16,493 bases of DNA, taken from positions 1 through 16,493 of the forward strand of contig CANETI010000010.1 of NCBI GenBank assembly GCA_947440715.1, written 5' to 3'. The notes beneath the pieces are model-generated. The model was not told the DNA's origin. It was given only the letters and a program-made list of their open reading frames with translations, and did no database searches. The position numbers and the translations under genes were made by a program. This stretch comes from Planctomycetota bacterium. Its GTDB lineage: Bacteria; Planctomycetota; UBA11346. Shown piece by piece: positions 1 through 8,443 of the stretch (positions are counted from its first letter, which is position 1; the number at the start of each line of letters is the position of its first letter).

Positions 1-1218
1 ATTCAAGGCTTAATTGATTTAGATGCCTTACAACAAGGCAATTACACGGACGGTAATTCTGACCTCAGCGACCATCGCTCGGAAGGTTGGTATCGCGCCG
101 AATTGGGCACGCGCATCGCTATCGACAGCCGTGTCGAAGTACAAGTCACCATCGCTGGTCAAGGGGTTATGGGTAATGGCCGAGCGACTGAAAATGGACT
201 GATCTATAATAATCCTTCAACTACCACCAATGCGCCTTCAAATGGACTCAGCGGCAATGCGGTCATCGATGATGCATTCGTAAAGTTAAAAGATTTTCTC
301 GGTTACCGCGAACTCGCCATTGATGCCGGGCGCCAACCCGTGGCGTGGAATATGCGCCGTGACCATGGTGCTTTTTTGTATGACAGCCGTGCCAATTATC
401 AGACCATCACCAGCTGGGATGGTCTGCGCGCGGCGTACAACCTAGATACGATCAATTTCACGCCGTATCTTTTCCGCATGCCAGATGACAGCCAATTATA
501 CGGCATCACGGTTGACTGGGAGCCGGCGAAATCAGGCGATGATCGGTTGTTTTTCACTGGCTCCGCCAATCTCGAACGCCGCGTTTTATTGCGCGATGGC
601 ACCAAAGGTGACTCGTTGCAAACCTATTACGTTGGCGCAGACGCCGATTTTACAGACTTTGAATTATTTGGTGAATTCGCCATGCAAGCTGGCGACCAAA
701 ATGATTCGACCAAATTTGAAGGCTACGCCTTTAGCGGCGGAGTGGATTATCACTTAGACCAATTTGTTTTAGGGATGCAATACGATCACATCACTGGCGA
801 TGATAATGCCTCTGACGGAAAAAATCGTGCGTTTATTAATAATTGGGAAGCGGTCAGCGACACCTCGATCGTTGAAAGCGAAAAATACGGCGAACTTAGC
901 CGCTTAATGCAGGGCAATTTAATCGGACTTAAAGGTAAACTCGAAATCGCTTTGGATGCAAAAAAACGCGTCCGCGTTAAATCCGTTTATGCTTATTATA
1001 AAACCGATAAAGCACCCGTCGGCGGCACTGGCTCGCGTAAATTCGGCCAAGAACTCGATTTGAATATCGCGTGGGACTTCACCAAAGATTCCACCATCAC
1101 TTTGTTAGGCGGCATATTTAAACCAGATGGCGCTTACAAAACCGTCTCTCCGGCGAATCCCACGGCGAGTGACGACTTTATCTACCTGATGGGCGTTAAT
1201 TTATTGGTGAAGTTCTAA
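1..1218 (+). CDS. Outer-membrane beta-barrel protein, alginate-export-like (5' end missing)
   Basis: The reading frame is open from the first base and ends at TAA 1216-1218, so 405 residues of the C-terminal part are present. The signal peptide and true start lie to the left of the window. The protein alternates short amphipathic strands with Asp/Gly/Asn-rich turns, as in outer-membrane barrels, and ends in Leu-Leu-Val-Lys-Phe with the terminal Phe favoured by the barrel-assembly machinery. Stretches such as DAGRQ...W, GLRAAY, GDDN.SDGKN.AF and the late segment GQELDLNIAW...LLGGIFKPDG recall the alginate-export/porin-like family. Family membership is recognised from memory, not from a search. 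The substrate cannot be read from the sequence: members are assigned to polysaccharide export or to uptake of small solutes. A TTG at 103 is internal and is not the start. A terminator follows at 1236-1259. Confidence 0.72.
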   Translation: MQGLIDLDALQQGNYTDGNSDLSDHRSEGWYRAELGTRIAIDSRVEVQVTIAGQGVMGNGRATENGLIYNNPSTTTNAPSNGLSGNAVIDDAFVKLKDFLGYRELAIDAGRQPVAWNMRRDHGAFLYDSRANYQTITSWDGLRAAYNLDTINFTPYLFRMPDDSQLYGITVDWEPAKSGDDRLFFTGSANLERRVLLRDGTKGDSLQTYYVGADADFTDFELFGEFAMQAGDQNDSTKFEGYAFSGGVDYHLDQFVLGMQYDHITGDDNASDGKNRAFINNWEAVSDTSIVESEKYGELSRLMQGNLIGLKGKLEIALDAKKRVRVKSVYAYYKTDKAPVGGTGSRKFGQELDLNIAWDFTKDSTITLLGGIFKPDGAYKTVSPANPTASDDFIYLMGVNLLVKF

Positions 1219-1235
1219 AGCTACCATTGGCATAG

Positions 1236-1259
1236 CATGGGCAGCTCGCCCGTGTTTTT
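1236..1259 (+). terminator. Intrinsic terminator after the outer-membrane protein gene
   Basis: CATGGGC (1236-1242) pairs with GCCCGTG (1248-1254) with one G-T wobble around the loop AGCTC, and five T follow at 1255-1259. It sits 18 bases after the stop codon, the expected place for a rho-independent terminator. Confidence 0.75.
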
Positions 1260-1431
1260 AGACGCTTCCCATGAACGAGCCGCACATGCCACGTAACGTT
1301 GCGGAAACCTAATTAGCTCCTGGTGAAAACTTAGAATACCAAGGGGCTACGATGTTCGTTGTAGCCTGAGAGTTGCGGCTTCTGTATTGACGATCATGGC
1401 TTAACCTGCCGTTCGACCCTAACTCCCACCC

Positions 1432-4400
1432 ATGACAGACTTTACCCACCTTCACGTTCATAGTCATTTCACGCTGCTGGAATCGACGATAACTGCCGCG
1501 CGCTTAATTAAGCGCGTGAAAGAATTGGGTATGGATTCGGTCGCAATAACCGACCGCGGAAATTTATTTGGCGCATTTGAATTTTATTCGCAGGCAAAAG
1601 ATGCCGGCATCACTGGCATCATTGGTTGTCAGATAAATGTCGCCCCACTGGGCATGCAGGAAAAAGTTCGTGACATGCACCAGTTGGTGTTGCTCGCGCA
1701 AAATGAACAGGGTTATCGCAATCTCTCCAAATTAGTCAGCCGTGGTTGGTTGGAAGGTTTCTATTTCGAACCACGCGTCGACCTTGATGCCATTGCCGCC
1801 TTAAGTGAAGGCTTGGTCTGTTTGACCGGTGCAGGGAAAGATGGTTTTTTAAATCGTCATTTAATGGCCGGTGCGACCGAAGAAGCCGCGCGGCAATTGG
1901 GTTTACTGCAGGATATTTTTACGCGTGATCGGCTTTTCGTTGAATTGACTGACCACGGTATGGATGGTCCGATGTCGACGTTGCCAGCCAGCGTTGAACT
2001 CGCTCGTGCGCATCAGATCGACATCGTTGCGACCAATTGGGTGCATTACCTCAATCAATCGGACAGCGATATTCACGATGTGCAGCTGGCGATTCAAAAA
2101 GTAACCACGGTCGATGATACGCGGCGCAAGCGTATGCCGAGTCGTGAATTTTACCTCAAAACTGCCGATGAGATGACAGCGTTATTTAAGGATTTACCCA
2201 ACGCCATCAGCAATACTCGAAAAGTATTGGAACTGTGTCGTGGCTCAAAGATTCCCACGGGAACCTATTTTTTACCATCGTTTTCGTGTCCCGATCAAAA
2301 AAGCGAAGAAACCTGGATGCGCGAATTATGTGCGCGCGGTGTGCAAAAAAGATATGGCGATAATCCTGGGGATGTCGTTAATCAACGTCTGATCTTCGAA
2401 TTAGATACCATCTTGAAGATGGGCTTTGCTGCCTACTTTTTAATTGTTGCCGATTTTATTAATTGGGCCAAAGACAAAGGCATTCCCGTCGGCCCCGGAC
2501 GTGGTTCAGCCGCCGGTTCCATTGTCGCCTATACGTTGGGCATCACCGATATTTGTCCGCTGCGTTATGGCCTGTTGTTCGAACGCTTTATGAATCCCGG
2601 GCGCAAATCGATGCCTGATATCGACATCGATTTCTGCAAAGATCGACGCGGCGAAGTCATTGAATATGTCGCGCAAAAATATGGCCAAGATGCAGTGACG
2701 CAGATTATGACTTTGGGCACCATGAAAGCCCGCATGGCGATTAAAGATGTCGCCCGCGCTTATCATTGGACGCCAGAAGAGTCGCAAGAATTGTCCAATT
2801 TGGTGCCGGAAGATCCGTCGGGTAAACATGATTTACAAGTTTGCCTTGGGCGTAAACCGCTGAATAAAGATAAGAATGAATTTGGTGCCGTTGATGGCAT
2901 GGTTAAACGGTATGACAGCGATGAACGCACCAAAAATGTATTGGATGCGGCGCTGCAATTAGAATCCTTAGGCCGTTCTTTGGGCGTACACGCCTGCGGC
3001 ATGATTATCGCCCCAGGGCCGGTTAGCGATTATGTGCCGGTGTGCCGTATTAAAGATAAGTCAGCCACGCAATTCAACATGACGCAGGTCGAAAAATGCG
3101 GCCTGCTGAAAATGGACTTCTTAGGTTTAAAAACCATGTCTATTTTGAAAAAGGCTGCCGAGATCACCCGCGAAAGCGAAGGTGTTAGCATTGACTATGG
3201 TCTCGTACCGCTCGATGACCCTAAGACCTTCGCTATGTTGGGCACGGGTCGCACCCTGGGCGTATTCCAATGTGAATCGACCGGTTTCCAGGAACTGATT
3301 AAATTATTAAAACCCGACCGCTTTGAAGATCTGATCGCGTTGGTGGCTTTATATCGCCCAGGCCCACTGATGGCCGGCATGCACACACAATATTGCGATC
3401 GTAAACATGGTCGTGAACGCGTTGATTATCCGCATCCGGTACTTGAAGAGGTTTTAAAAGAAACCTACGGACTCTACATTTACCAAGAACAAGTCATGGC
3501 GATCAGCCGCGAATTAGGCGGATTTTCACCAGCCGAAGCCGATGATTTGCGCAAAGCCATGGGCAAAAAAGATATCAACGTACTCAAAAAACTGGAAGAA
3601 AAATTCATCGAAGGTGCGTGGACTAATAATCAATTCGACAAGAAAAAATGCAAAGAAATGTGGGAGAAAATTCTCGGGTTTGCTTCCTACTGCTTTAATA
3701 AATCGCATTCCGCCTGTTATGGATTAATTGCCTATTGGACGGCGTACATGAAGGCAAATCACTATGCCTCCTTCATGACCGCCAATTTGATTTATGAAAT
3801 GGATAACAAAGACAAGATGACCAAGTTCGTCGAAGAACTTCGCATCATGGAAATTCCGGTCTTGCCACCTGACGTTAATGAATCGGGCTGGGAATTTCGC
3901 GTTATTAAACGTAATCCTAATGATGCGGCTAGCGGCAGTGGCTCTGGAAAAAACTCTAGCAATGACACCAGCAACGTGACCGTCCGTTTCGGTTTCGGTG
4001 GCGTCAAAGCCGTCGGTGAAGGCGCGGCACAGGCGATCATTCGCGAACGCGATGCTCATGGGCCATACGATACCCTGTACGATTTATGTGAACGTATGGA
4101 TAAAGGCGCGGTCAACAAACGCGCCATGGAATCACTCATTAAAGTTGGTGCGTTGGATAGTCTGCACACCAATCGCCGCGCGCTGTTTGAAGTGCAAGAT
4201 CGCGCCTTTGATCGCGCTAGTCGTATTAACCAAACCAAAGCGCAGAACCAACAAACATTATTCGCCACCTTCGAAAAAGACGAAGCCTTCCGCGATGACA
4301 TTAAGGGCTATCCCAATATTAGTGACTGGACGATGACGGAACGCTTGGGCTTTGAAAAAGCCCTGACCGGTTATTGGATTTCCAGCCATCCGGTGAGCGA

Positions 4401-5160
4401 ACAACGCTCCGCACTGAGCGATGTCGCCACCATCACCACCGCGCAATTACGGGAACAAGCGAGTGGCACGACAGCGGCCATTGCCGCTGTCGTTTTAGCC
4501 AAACGAGTCATTCGCACTAAAGCAGGAAAAACTATGGCGATCCTCAGCCTTGAGGATCAATATGGCCAATTCGAAGCGGTGTTATTTCCAGGTAAACCAA
4601 ACCGACGCGGCGAAACCGTGCCCGGACCTTATGAGAAATTTGCCCATGACTGCGAACCAGATTTAGTCGCGCTATTTTGCGGCAAACTGGATCGCCGAGA
4701 ACGACGTCCCAGTCGGCCAGTCATGACCAGCGATGATGGCGAGGCGCCCATCGAAGAAGCCAACGCCGAAGAAGGCGACGCCGCTGAAGTATTACCTAGC
4801 TTACAAATATCCGACGTCATCCCCGCCGCCTTGGTCATCGAACGTCTAACGCGGGAAATTGTGATCCATATTGATACCACCCAATGTGGTGATGCTGGCG
4901 ATATTGAACGCCGCTTAATAACTAGTGAAACCGCGCTGAAAGAACACCCAGGCGCACGACCGCTCACGATGTTAATCCACACGCCACAAGATGTCCTGCT
5001 GACCCTCGCCTTCGGCGAACAATGGCGCATTCATCCCTGTCATGATCTTCTAGAAAAACTGCGTGCCATTTGGGGCCGCGAACAAATTCGTGTCATCAGT
5101 GCGGGATTAGAAGAATTACAACGAAACGATGATCGCGGGTCGTACGCGCGGTCATCGTAA
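1432..5160 (+). CDS. dnaE: DNA polymerase III subunit alpha (replicative polymerase)
   Basis: This is the catalytic subunit of the chromosomal replicase. Its 1242 residues are somewhat longer than the roughly 1160 of the E. coli protein. In order there is a PHP domain (about 1-270, starting HLHVHSH), a C-family palm with PDIDIDF (catalytic Asp398 and Asp400) and MDFLGL (Asp562), GPGRGSAAGS at 354-363, and the fingers motif FNKSHSACYGL at 755-765. A helix-hairpin-helix follows (FGFGGVKAVGEG, 853-864), then a clamp-binding-type motif QQTLF (940-944) and an OB fold (about 1012-1055). The early PHP domain and length fit DnaE1 rather than the shorter, mutagenic DnaE2. Several PHP metal ligands are replaced, so intrinsic proofreading is unlikely. 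Two extra low-complexity stretches occur, Ser/Gly/Asn-rich at about 828-849 and acidic at about 1096-1120. The ATG at 1432 has no clear Shine-Dalgarno but gives a standard N-terminus. The stop lies one base from the convergent ftsK stop. Confidence 0.96.
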   Translation: MTDFTHLHVHSHFTLLESTITAARLIKRVKELGMDSVAITDRGNLFGAFEFYSQAKDAGITGIIGCQINVAPLGMQEKVRDMHQLVLLAQNEQGYRNLSKLVSRGWLEGFYFEPRVDLDAIAALSEGLVCLTGAGKDGFLNRHLMAGATEEAARQLGLLQDIFTRDRLFVELTDHGMDGPMSTLPASVELARAHQIDIVATNWVHYLNQSDSDIHDVQLAIQKVTTVDDTRRKRMPSREFYLKTADEMTALFKDLPNAISNTRKVLELCRGSKIPTGTYFLPSFSCPDQKSEETWMRELCARGVQKRYGDNPGDVVNQRLIFELDTILKMGFAAYFLIVADFINWAKDKGIPVGPGRGSAAGSIVAYTLGITDICPLRYGLLFERFMNPGRKSMPDIDIDFCKDRRGEVIEYVAQKYGQDAVTQIMTLGTMKARMAIKDVARAYHWTPEESQELSNLVPEDPSGKHDLQVCLGRKPLNKDKNEFGAVDGMVKRYDSDERTKNVLDAALQLESLGRSLGVHACGMIIAPGPVSDYVPVCRIKDKSATQFNMTQVEKCGLLKMDFLGLKTMSILKKAAEITRESEGVSIDYGLVPLDDPKTFAMLGTGRTLGVFQCESTGFQELIKLLKPDRFEDLIALVALYRPGPLMAGMHTQYCDRKHGRERVDYPHPVLEEVLKETYGLYIYQEQVMAISRELGGFSPAEADDLRKAMGKKDINVLKKLEEKFIEGAWTNNQFDKKKCKEMWEKILGFASYCFNKSHSACYGLIAYWTAYMKANHYASFMTANLIYEMDNKDKMTKFVEELRIMEIPVLPPDVNESGWEFRVIKRNPNDAASGSGSGKNSSNDTSNVTVRFGFGGVKAVGEGAAQAIIRERDAHGPYDTLYDLCERMDKGAVNKRAMESLIKVGALDSLHTNRRALFEVQDRAFDRASRINQTKAQNQQTLFATFEKDEAFRDDIKGYPNISDWTMTERLGFEKALTGYWISSHPVSEQRSALSDVATITTAQLREQASGTTAAIAAVVLAKRVIRTKAGKTMAILSLEDQYGQFEAVLFPGKPNRRGETVPGPYEKFAHDCEPDLVALFCGKLDRRERRPSRPVMTSDDGEAPIEEANAEEGDAAEVLPSLQISDVIPAALVIERLTREIVIHIDTTQCGDAGDIERRLITSETALKEHPGARPLTMLIHTPQDVLLTLAFGEQWRIHPCHDLLEKLRAIWGREQIRVISAGLEELQRNDDRGSYARSS
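5127..5157. other. Imperfect hairpin at the dnaE/ftsK junction
   Basis: CGATGA (5127-5132) pairs with TCATCG (5152-5157), and CGCG (5134-5137) with CGCG (5145-5148), separated by a small internal loop, at the very end of dnaE. It is the only structure seen at the convergent junction, and no T-run follows on either side. It might help end transcription in both directions, but this is a guess. Confidence 0.25.
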
Positions 5161-5161
5161 C

Positions 5162-7741
5162 CTACTGACGAATTTCCACGGGGTTATGATACAAATCATC
5201 CTCTTCTTCCCAGGTCACGCCATTTTCTTTTAATTGGTCAATCCATTCATCCCAGGTGCGTAATATTTCGCGTGGACTGGTGCCTTTTTGCGGGCCAAGG
5301 AAACCGAGGTCTTCGAGCTGTTCGACGAAGGTCGTCGCTTTATTGTAGCCCACGTTCAGTTTACGGCGGAAGAAATCTGCGCCCGAACGGTTGTAGCGGT
5401 ACATGGCTTGGACCGCTTCATGGAATTGACGATCACTGAGCCAAGCGCTGCCATTACTGCCGCTGCTACCACCACCGGCCATTTGCACGGCACCGACTTT
5501 CAGCACGCTTTCGTCATAAGTGGGTTTCCCCTGCATCTTCGCGTGCTCAATAATCGCGTTGATCTCAGCGTCTTTTAACCACACACCTTGGCCACGAATT
5601 GGTTGGCTGGCACCAGGCTGCAGGAACAACATATCGCCTTTGCCGAGCAAGTTTTCGGCACCGCTCACATCCATGACCACGCGCGAGTTCGATTTATCGA
5701 CGACGCGGAAACAAATACGTGACGGTAAATTGGATTTAATTAAACCAGTAACCACATCGGCAGACGGACGCTGCGTGGTCAAAATAACATGAATACCGCA
5801 AGCACGTGATTTGGCAGCCAAGCGTACGATGGATTTTTCTACCTCTTTATTAACCATCATTAAGTCAGCATATTCGTCGACCAAGACCACGATAAAGGGC
5901 ATTTTCTGACCGCCGGTCGGGATATCTTCCGGCTTCAAATTTTTCTTTGCTAAACGGAAGCGAATTTCATCATCACCTAATTCATTGTAGGCTTTGATAT
6001 CACGCACACCGGTTTGACGCAGCGATTCGTAGCGCTCATCCATGGTGCGACAGGCCCATTCCAATGCGGCATGTGCCTTGGTCATGTCGGTGATCGGCGG
6101 TGCGAGCAAATGCGGAATATCTTCGTAGCCTGCTAATTCGACCATCTTCGGATCGACCATGATAAATTTCACTTCATCCGGCGATTTGAATAATAAAATC
6201 GAACAGATCATGGCATTCATGCAGACTGACTTGCCCATGCCGGTGGCGCCAGCGACCAACAAATGCGGCATCTTGGCCAAATCGCTGACCATGGGATTAC
6301 CAACCACATCACGGCCTAAAACAACCGGTAGCGCCATGGTTGATGGGTCAATTTCTTCGACCAAGTCGCGCATGACCACGGCTTCTTTAACCCGATTCGG
6401 GACTTCGATTCCAATGGTCATTTTATTCGGCAATGGTGCGACGATGCGAATGCCTTCGGTACCAAGTTTCATCGACAGATCTTTTTCAAAGCCTTCTACT
6501 TTATTGACACGCATTGATTGATCAAGCAAACGAATTTCATACTGCGTCACTACCGGACCACGGGTGGCGTTGACCACCTGTACGCTTACGTTGAAATGTG
6601 AAAACACTTCTTCAATGGCGCGCGAGGTATGATTTTTTTCCGCGTCGTGTTCGGCCAAACGTTTTTCTGGCATATCGTCGAGCAAATCGACGGGCGGCAA
6701 TACATACGCATCAGGATTATCCGACGTGCGTTCACGCGGACGCGGCTTTTTCTTCGGCTTTGGCGGCGGAGGTGGCGTTTGCGCACGCGCCGTTTCATTG
6801 CCTACTACATTTTCGCCATCGGCTTCAGCGCTACCAACTTCTTCATTATGGTCTTCATCAACGACTGCTTCTTCGTCTTTTTCGTCGGCCAGCGCGTTCG
6901 CTTGCGCCAATGATTCGAGTGTTTCGGGGGTATTAACCGCTGAACCGCGACCCATGACTGCCTGTTTTTGCAAACGAATACGTTCCAATAAATCTTCGGC
7001 GTCCGGAGGTAAAGCCGTTTCATCATCGGCAATACGTCTAGTGACTTCATTAATAGCCGTGGTTGCGCGCACTTTTAATACCGGTGCCTTTGCATTGGGA
7101 TCAAATGCTGGTTTCACCCGACCTGGTCGTTCCGGCATAACTAATGCCGGTGCTTGTTTCCACGTTTGAGCGGCCTGCCAGCAACGCAGGGTAAAGTGTC
7201 GTAGTCCAATATGCATTAATAGCAGCGCTGCTGTGCCCAAACAAAGCAATACGCCAGCTGCACCCCAGACATGTAAATGAGTAACTAATACTCCTGCACC
7301 ATTGGTTTCGTACGGACCAGGAATTGCACACAAGAAACGCCCTAAACTACCGCCTAATCCACCAAATTGAAATTGATCCCAACGATATAATAAACCATCA
7401 AAAATAAACGTTAAAGGCAGCAAATGAATTAATCCGCATAATGCGGGCACCAATAATGCTGCTCCGGTTAAGCGACGACCTAAATTATCGAGGTCCGCTT
7501 CACGCCAAACGGCAATACCATAACCAGCCAACAATAGCGGCAGATAAAATGCTGCTAAGCCCCACAGTAAAATAAAAGAATGCCCAACCCAAGCTCCGAA
7601 GAAGCCGAACAAGTTGCGACCATCCGCTCCCCCCGTTGCACCGGCCACTTGGCTATGGGCGTAGGTCATAAACGACAAAGCCAAAAAGCCCGCCAGTGCG
7701 AAGAGAATCAGTGAAACCACCACCCGTGCTGGGCGCCCCAT
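5162..7741 (-). CDS. ftsK: DNA translocase FtsK/SpoIIIE
   Basis: This is a septum-located, ATP-driven double-stranded-DNA pump that clears chromosome ends during division and supports dimer resolution. Its 859 residues form the full plan. There are about four membrane segments (7-28, 45-78, 91-118, 157-180), then a linker of about 200 residues with an acidic part (285-310) and a proline/lysine-rich part (322-336). The alpha/beta motor follows, with Walker A GATGMGKS (498-505) and Walker B IVVLVDEYADL (617-627), plus the family stretches DPKMVELAGYE and TTQRPSADVVTGLIK. A gamma winged-helix domain lies at about 767-828, where LNVGYNKA corresponds to the DNA-recognition helix region. The membrane domain and gamma domain make it FtsK-like rather than a plasmid or conjugative relative. 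The ATG at 7739-7741 has only a weak upstream G-rich stretch. It is divergent from rpmA and converges on dnaE. Confidence 0.96.
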   Translation of the reverse strand: MGRPARVVVSLILFALAGFLALSFMTYAHSQVAGATGGADGRNLFGFFGAWVGHSFILLWGLAAFYLPLLLAGYGIAVWREADLDNLGRRLTGAALLVPALCGLIHLLPLTFIFDGLLYRWDQFQFGGLGGSLGRFLCAIPGPYETNGAGVLVTHLHVWGAAGVLLCLGTAALLLMHIGLRHFTLRCWQAAQTWKQAPALVMPERPGRVKPAFDPNAKAPVLKVRATTAINEVTRRIADDETALPPDAEDLLERIRLQKQAVMGRGSAVNTPETLESLAQANALADEKDEEAVVDEDHNEEVGSAEADGENVVGNETARAQTPPPPPKPKKKPRPRERTSDNPDAYVLPPVDLLDDMPEKRLAEHDAEKNHTSRAIEEVFSHFNVSVQVVNATRGPVVTQYEIRLLDQSMRVNKVEGFEKDLSMKLGTEGIRIVAPLPNKMTIGIEVPNRVKEAVVMRDLVEEIDPSTMALPVVLGRDVVGNPMVSDLAKMPHLLVAGATGMGKSVCMNAMICSILLFKSPDEVKFIMVDPKMVELAGYEDIPHLLAPPITDMTKAHAALEWACRTMDERYESLRQTGVRDIKAYNELGDDEIRFRLAKKNLKPEDIPTGGQKMPFIVVLVDEYADLMMVNKEVEKSIVRLAAKSRACGIHVILTTQRPSADVVTGLIKSNLPSRICFRVVDKSNSRVVMDVSGAENLLGKGDMLFLQPGASQPIRGQGVWLKDAEINAIIEHAKMQGKPTYDESVLKVGAVQMAGGGSSGSNGSAWLSDRQFHEAVQAMYRYNRSGADFFRRKLNVGYNKATTFVEQLEDLGFLGPQKGTSPREILRTWDEWIDQLKENGVTWEEEDDLYHNPVEIRQ

Positions 7742-7949
7742 GAACCGTACCCCATCTGTTGGGTGGCACCCTAGGCATGATAGCGCTGTAGCAAAGTCCC
7801 TTCACGCCAATGGCTTGGCTCGATAACCGATCTCGGCAACCGGGCAAAATCCCCTCGTCGAAGACCAAGGCCTAATCCCGCTTGCCAAGCCTCATCGGGC
7901 TCGTAACTTTCCGCCCCTCCAACAGCACGTCTTAGAACAAGGTGGTCAT
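7742..7949. promoter_or_regulatory. Divergent ftsK/rpmA intergenic region with a weak promoter candidate
   Basis: This 208-bp gap must hold the start signals for both ftsK (leftward) and rpmA (rightward). A possible rpmA promoter is TTGCCA (7882-7887), 16 bases of spacer and TAACTT (7904-7909). The -35 is good and the -10 is weak. Two short odd palindromes are present: GGGTG-G-CACCC at 7761-7771, close in front of ftsK, and GCTTG-C-CAAGC at 7880-7890, which overlaps the proposed -35. No coding sequence is supported here. Confidence 0.3.
7939..7945 (+). promoter_or_regulatory. Ribosome binding site of rpmA
   Basis: AAGGTGG lies four bases before the ATG at 7950. It is one of only two convincing Shine-Dalgarno sites in the window and fixes the rpmA start. 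Confidence 0.6.
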
Positions 7950-8210
7950 ATGGCACATAAAATGGGAACTGGCTCGACCCAGAACGGTCGCGATTCCAAA
8001 GGTCAACGTCGGGGCGTTAAGCTCTTTGGCGGCGAAAAGGCCCAAACTGGCAGCATCATCGTGCGCCAATGCGGCACCAAGTTCAAAGCTGGCCACGGTG
8101 CTGGCTTAGGCCGCGATCACACCATCTTCGCTCTGCAAGACGGCGTGGTTCAATTCCGCAACGGCTTCATTGACGTTGTCGCAGCTCCTGCTGCCCCAGC
8201 CGCGAACTAA
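7950..8210 (+). CDS. rpmA: 50S ribosomal protein L27
   Basis: L27 is a component of the large ribosomal subunit whose N-terminal tail reaches the peptidyl-transferase centre. The 86 residues cover the full family length. They begin MAHKMGTGSTQNGRDS, continue with GVKLFGGE, GSIIVRQCGTKFKAG and GLGRDHTIFAL, and end in an Ala/Pro-rich tail. The protein starts directly with the MAHK form, so it lacks the cleavable N-terminal extension known from Firmicutes. Position 5 is Met where Lys is commonest. In most bacteria the order is rplU-rpmA-obgE. Here neither partner is adjacent: ftsK is upstream on the other strand and hairpins follow. The gene therefore appears to be transcribed on its own. Confidence 0.96.
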   Translation: MAHKMGTGSTQNGRDSKGQRRGVKLFGGEKAQTGSIIVRQCGTKFKAGHGAGLGRDHTIFALQDGVVQFRNGFIDVVAAPAAPAAN

Positions 8211-8220
8211 ATAGCAGTTA

Positions 8221-8269
8221 AAGTTTCAGTCATCGTTCGTCGCTCGCGATGAACGATTGCGTGAAACTT
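8221..8269 (+). repeat. Long imperfect hairpin downstream of rpmA
   Basis: The outer stem is AAGTTTCA (8221-8228) with TGAAACTT (8262-8269). The inner stem is ATCGTTC (8232-8238) with GAACGAT (8251-8257), extended by a G-T pair and TCG/CGA around the tetraloop CTCG. About 19 pairs form with one small internal loop. It begins 11 bases after the rpmA stop and has no following T-run. It is more likely a 3'-end stabilising or processing structure than a terminator by itself. Confidence 0.6.
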
Positions 8270-8306
8270 CTGTTCGGTCGCTCGGTAATGGTCGATAAAA
8301 TTTCAC

Positions 8307-8337
8307 AAAACCGTCGTGGTTTACTACGACGGTTTTT
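8307..8337 (+). terminator. Strong intrinsic terminator of rpmA
   Basis: AAAACCGTCGT (8307-8317) is the exact reverse complement of ACGACGGTTTT (8326-8336). This gives an 11-bp stem with an 8-base loop, the T-run overlapping the 3' arm and one further T at 8337. The A-run on the left arm means it could also act on leftward transcripts, such as those from the small gene at 8444-8722. Confidence 0.85.
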
Positions 8338-8443
8338 CTGTGGTCACGGCATTAGTGGCGCGAATCGGCTGCGGTTAGTGGATACCACGATGCCAATAGC
8401 TCGCTCATTTTTATCGAGCGCTCTGTCTGCGCGAACCAAATGG

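Noticed and set aside
1341..1420. TPP-riboswitch-like elements: AAGGGG, a stem GGCTAC/GTAGCC, CTGAGAG and AACCTG in the right order upstream of dnaE
   Set aside because: The ACCC partner of the GGGG strand, the P4 helix and the closing GCGTAGGGA are absent, and dnaE is not a thiamin gene. It is most likely a chance resemblance, and a covariance-model search would settle it.
3724..4336. Several open frames of about 80-112 codons antisense to or overlapping dnaE
   Set aside because: They lie wholly inside the conserved dnaE coding frame and lack start signals and family motifs.
6726..7169. Long plus-strand open frame opposite the ftsK linker
   Set aside because: It is the antisense of a low-complexity acidic and proline-rich linker. 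Its product is a Ser/Ala-rich chain without domain features.
8338..8443. tRNA or other stable RNA gene in the stretch after the rpmA terminator
   Set aside because: There is no T-loop consensus and no acceptor-stem pairing; only a 5-bp stem CGCTC/GAGCG (8402-8420) was found.
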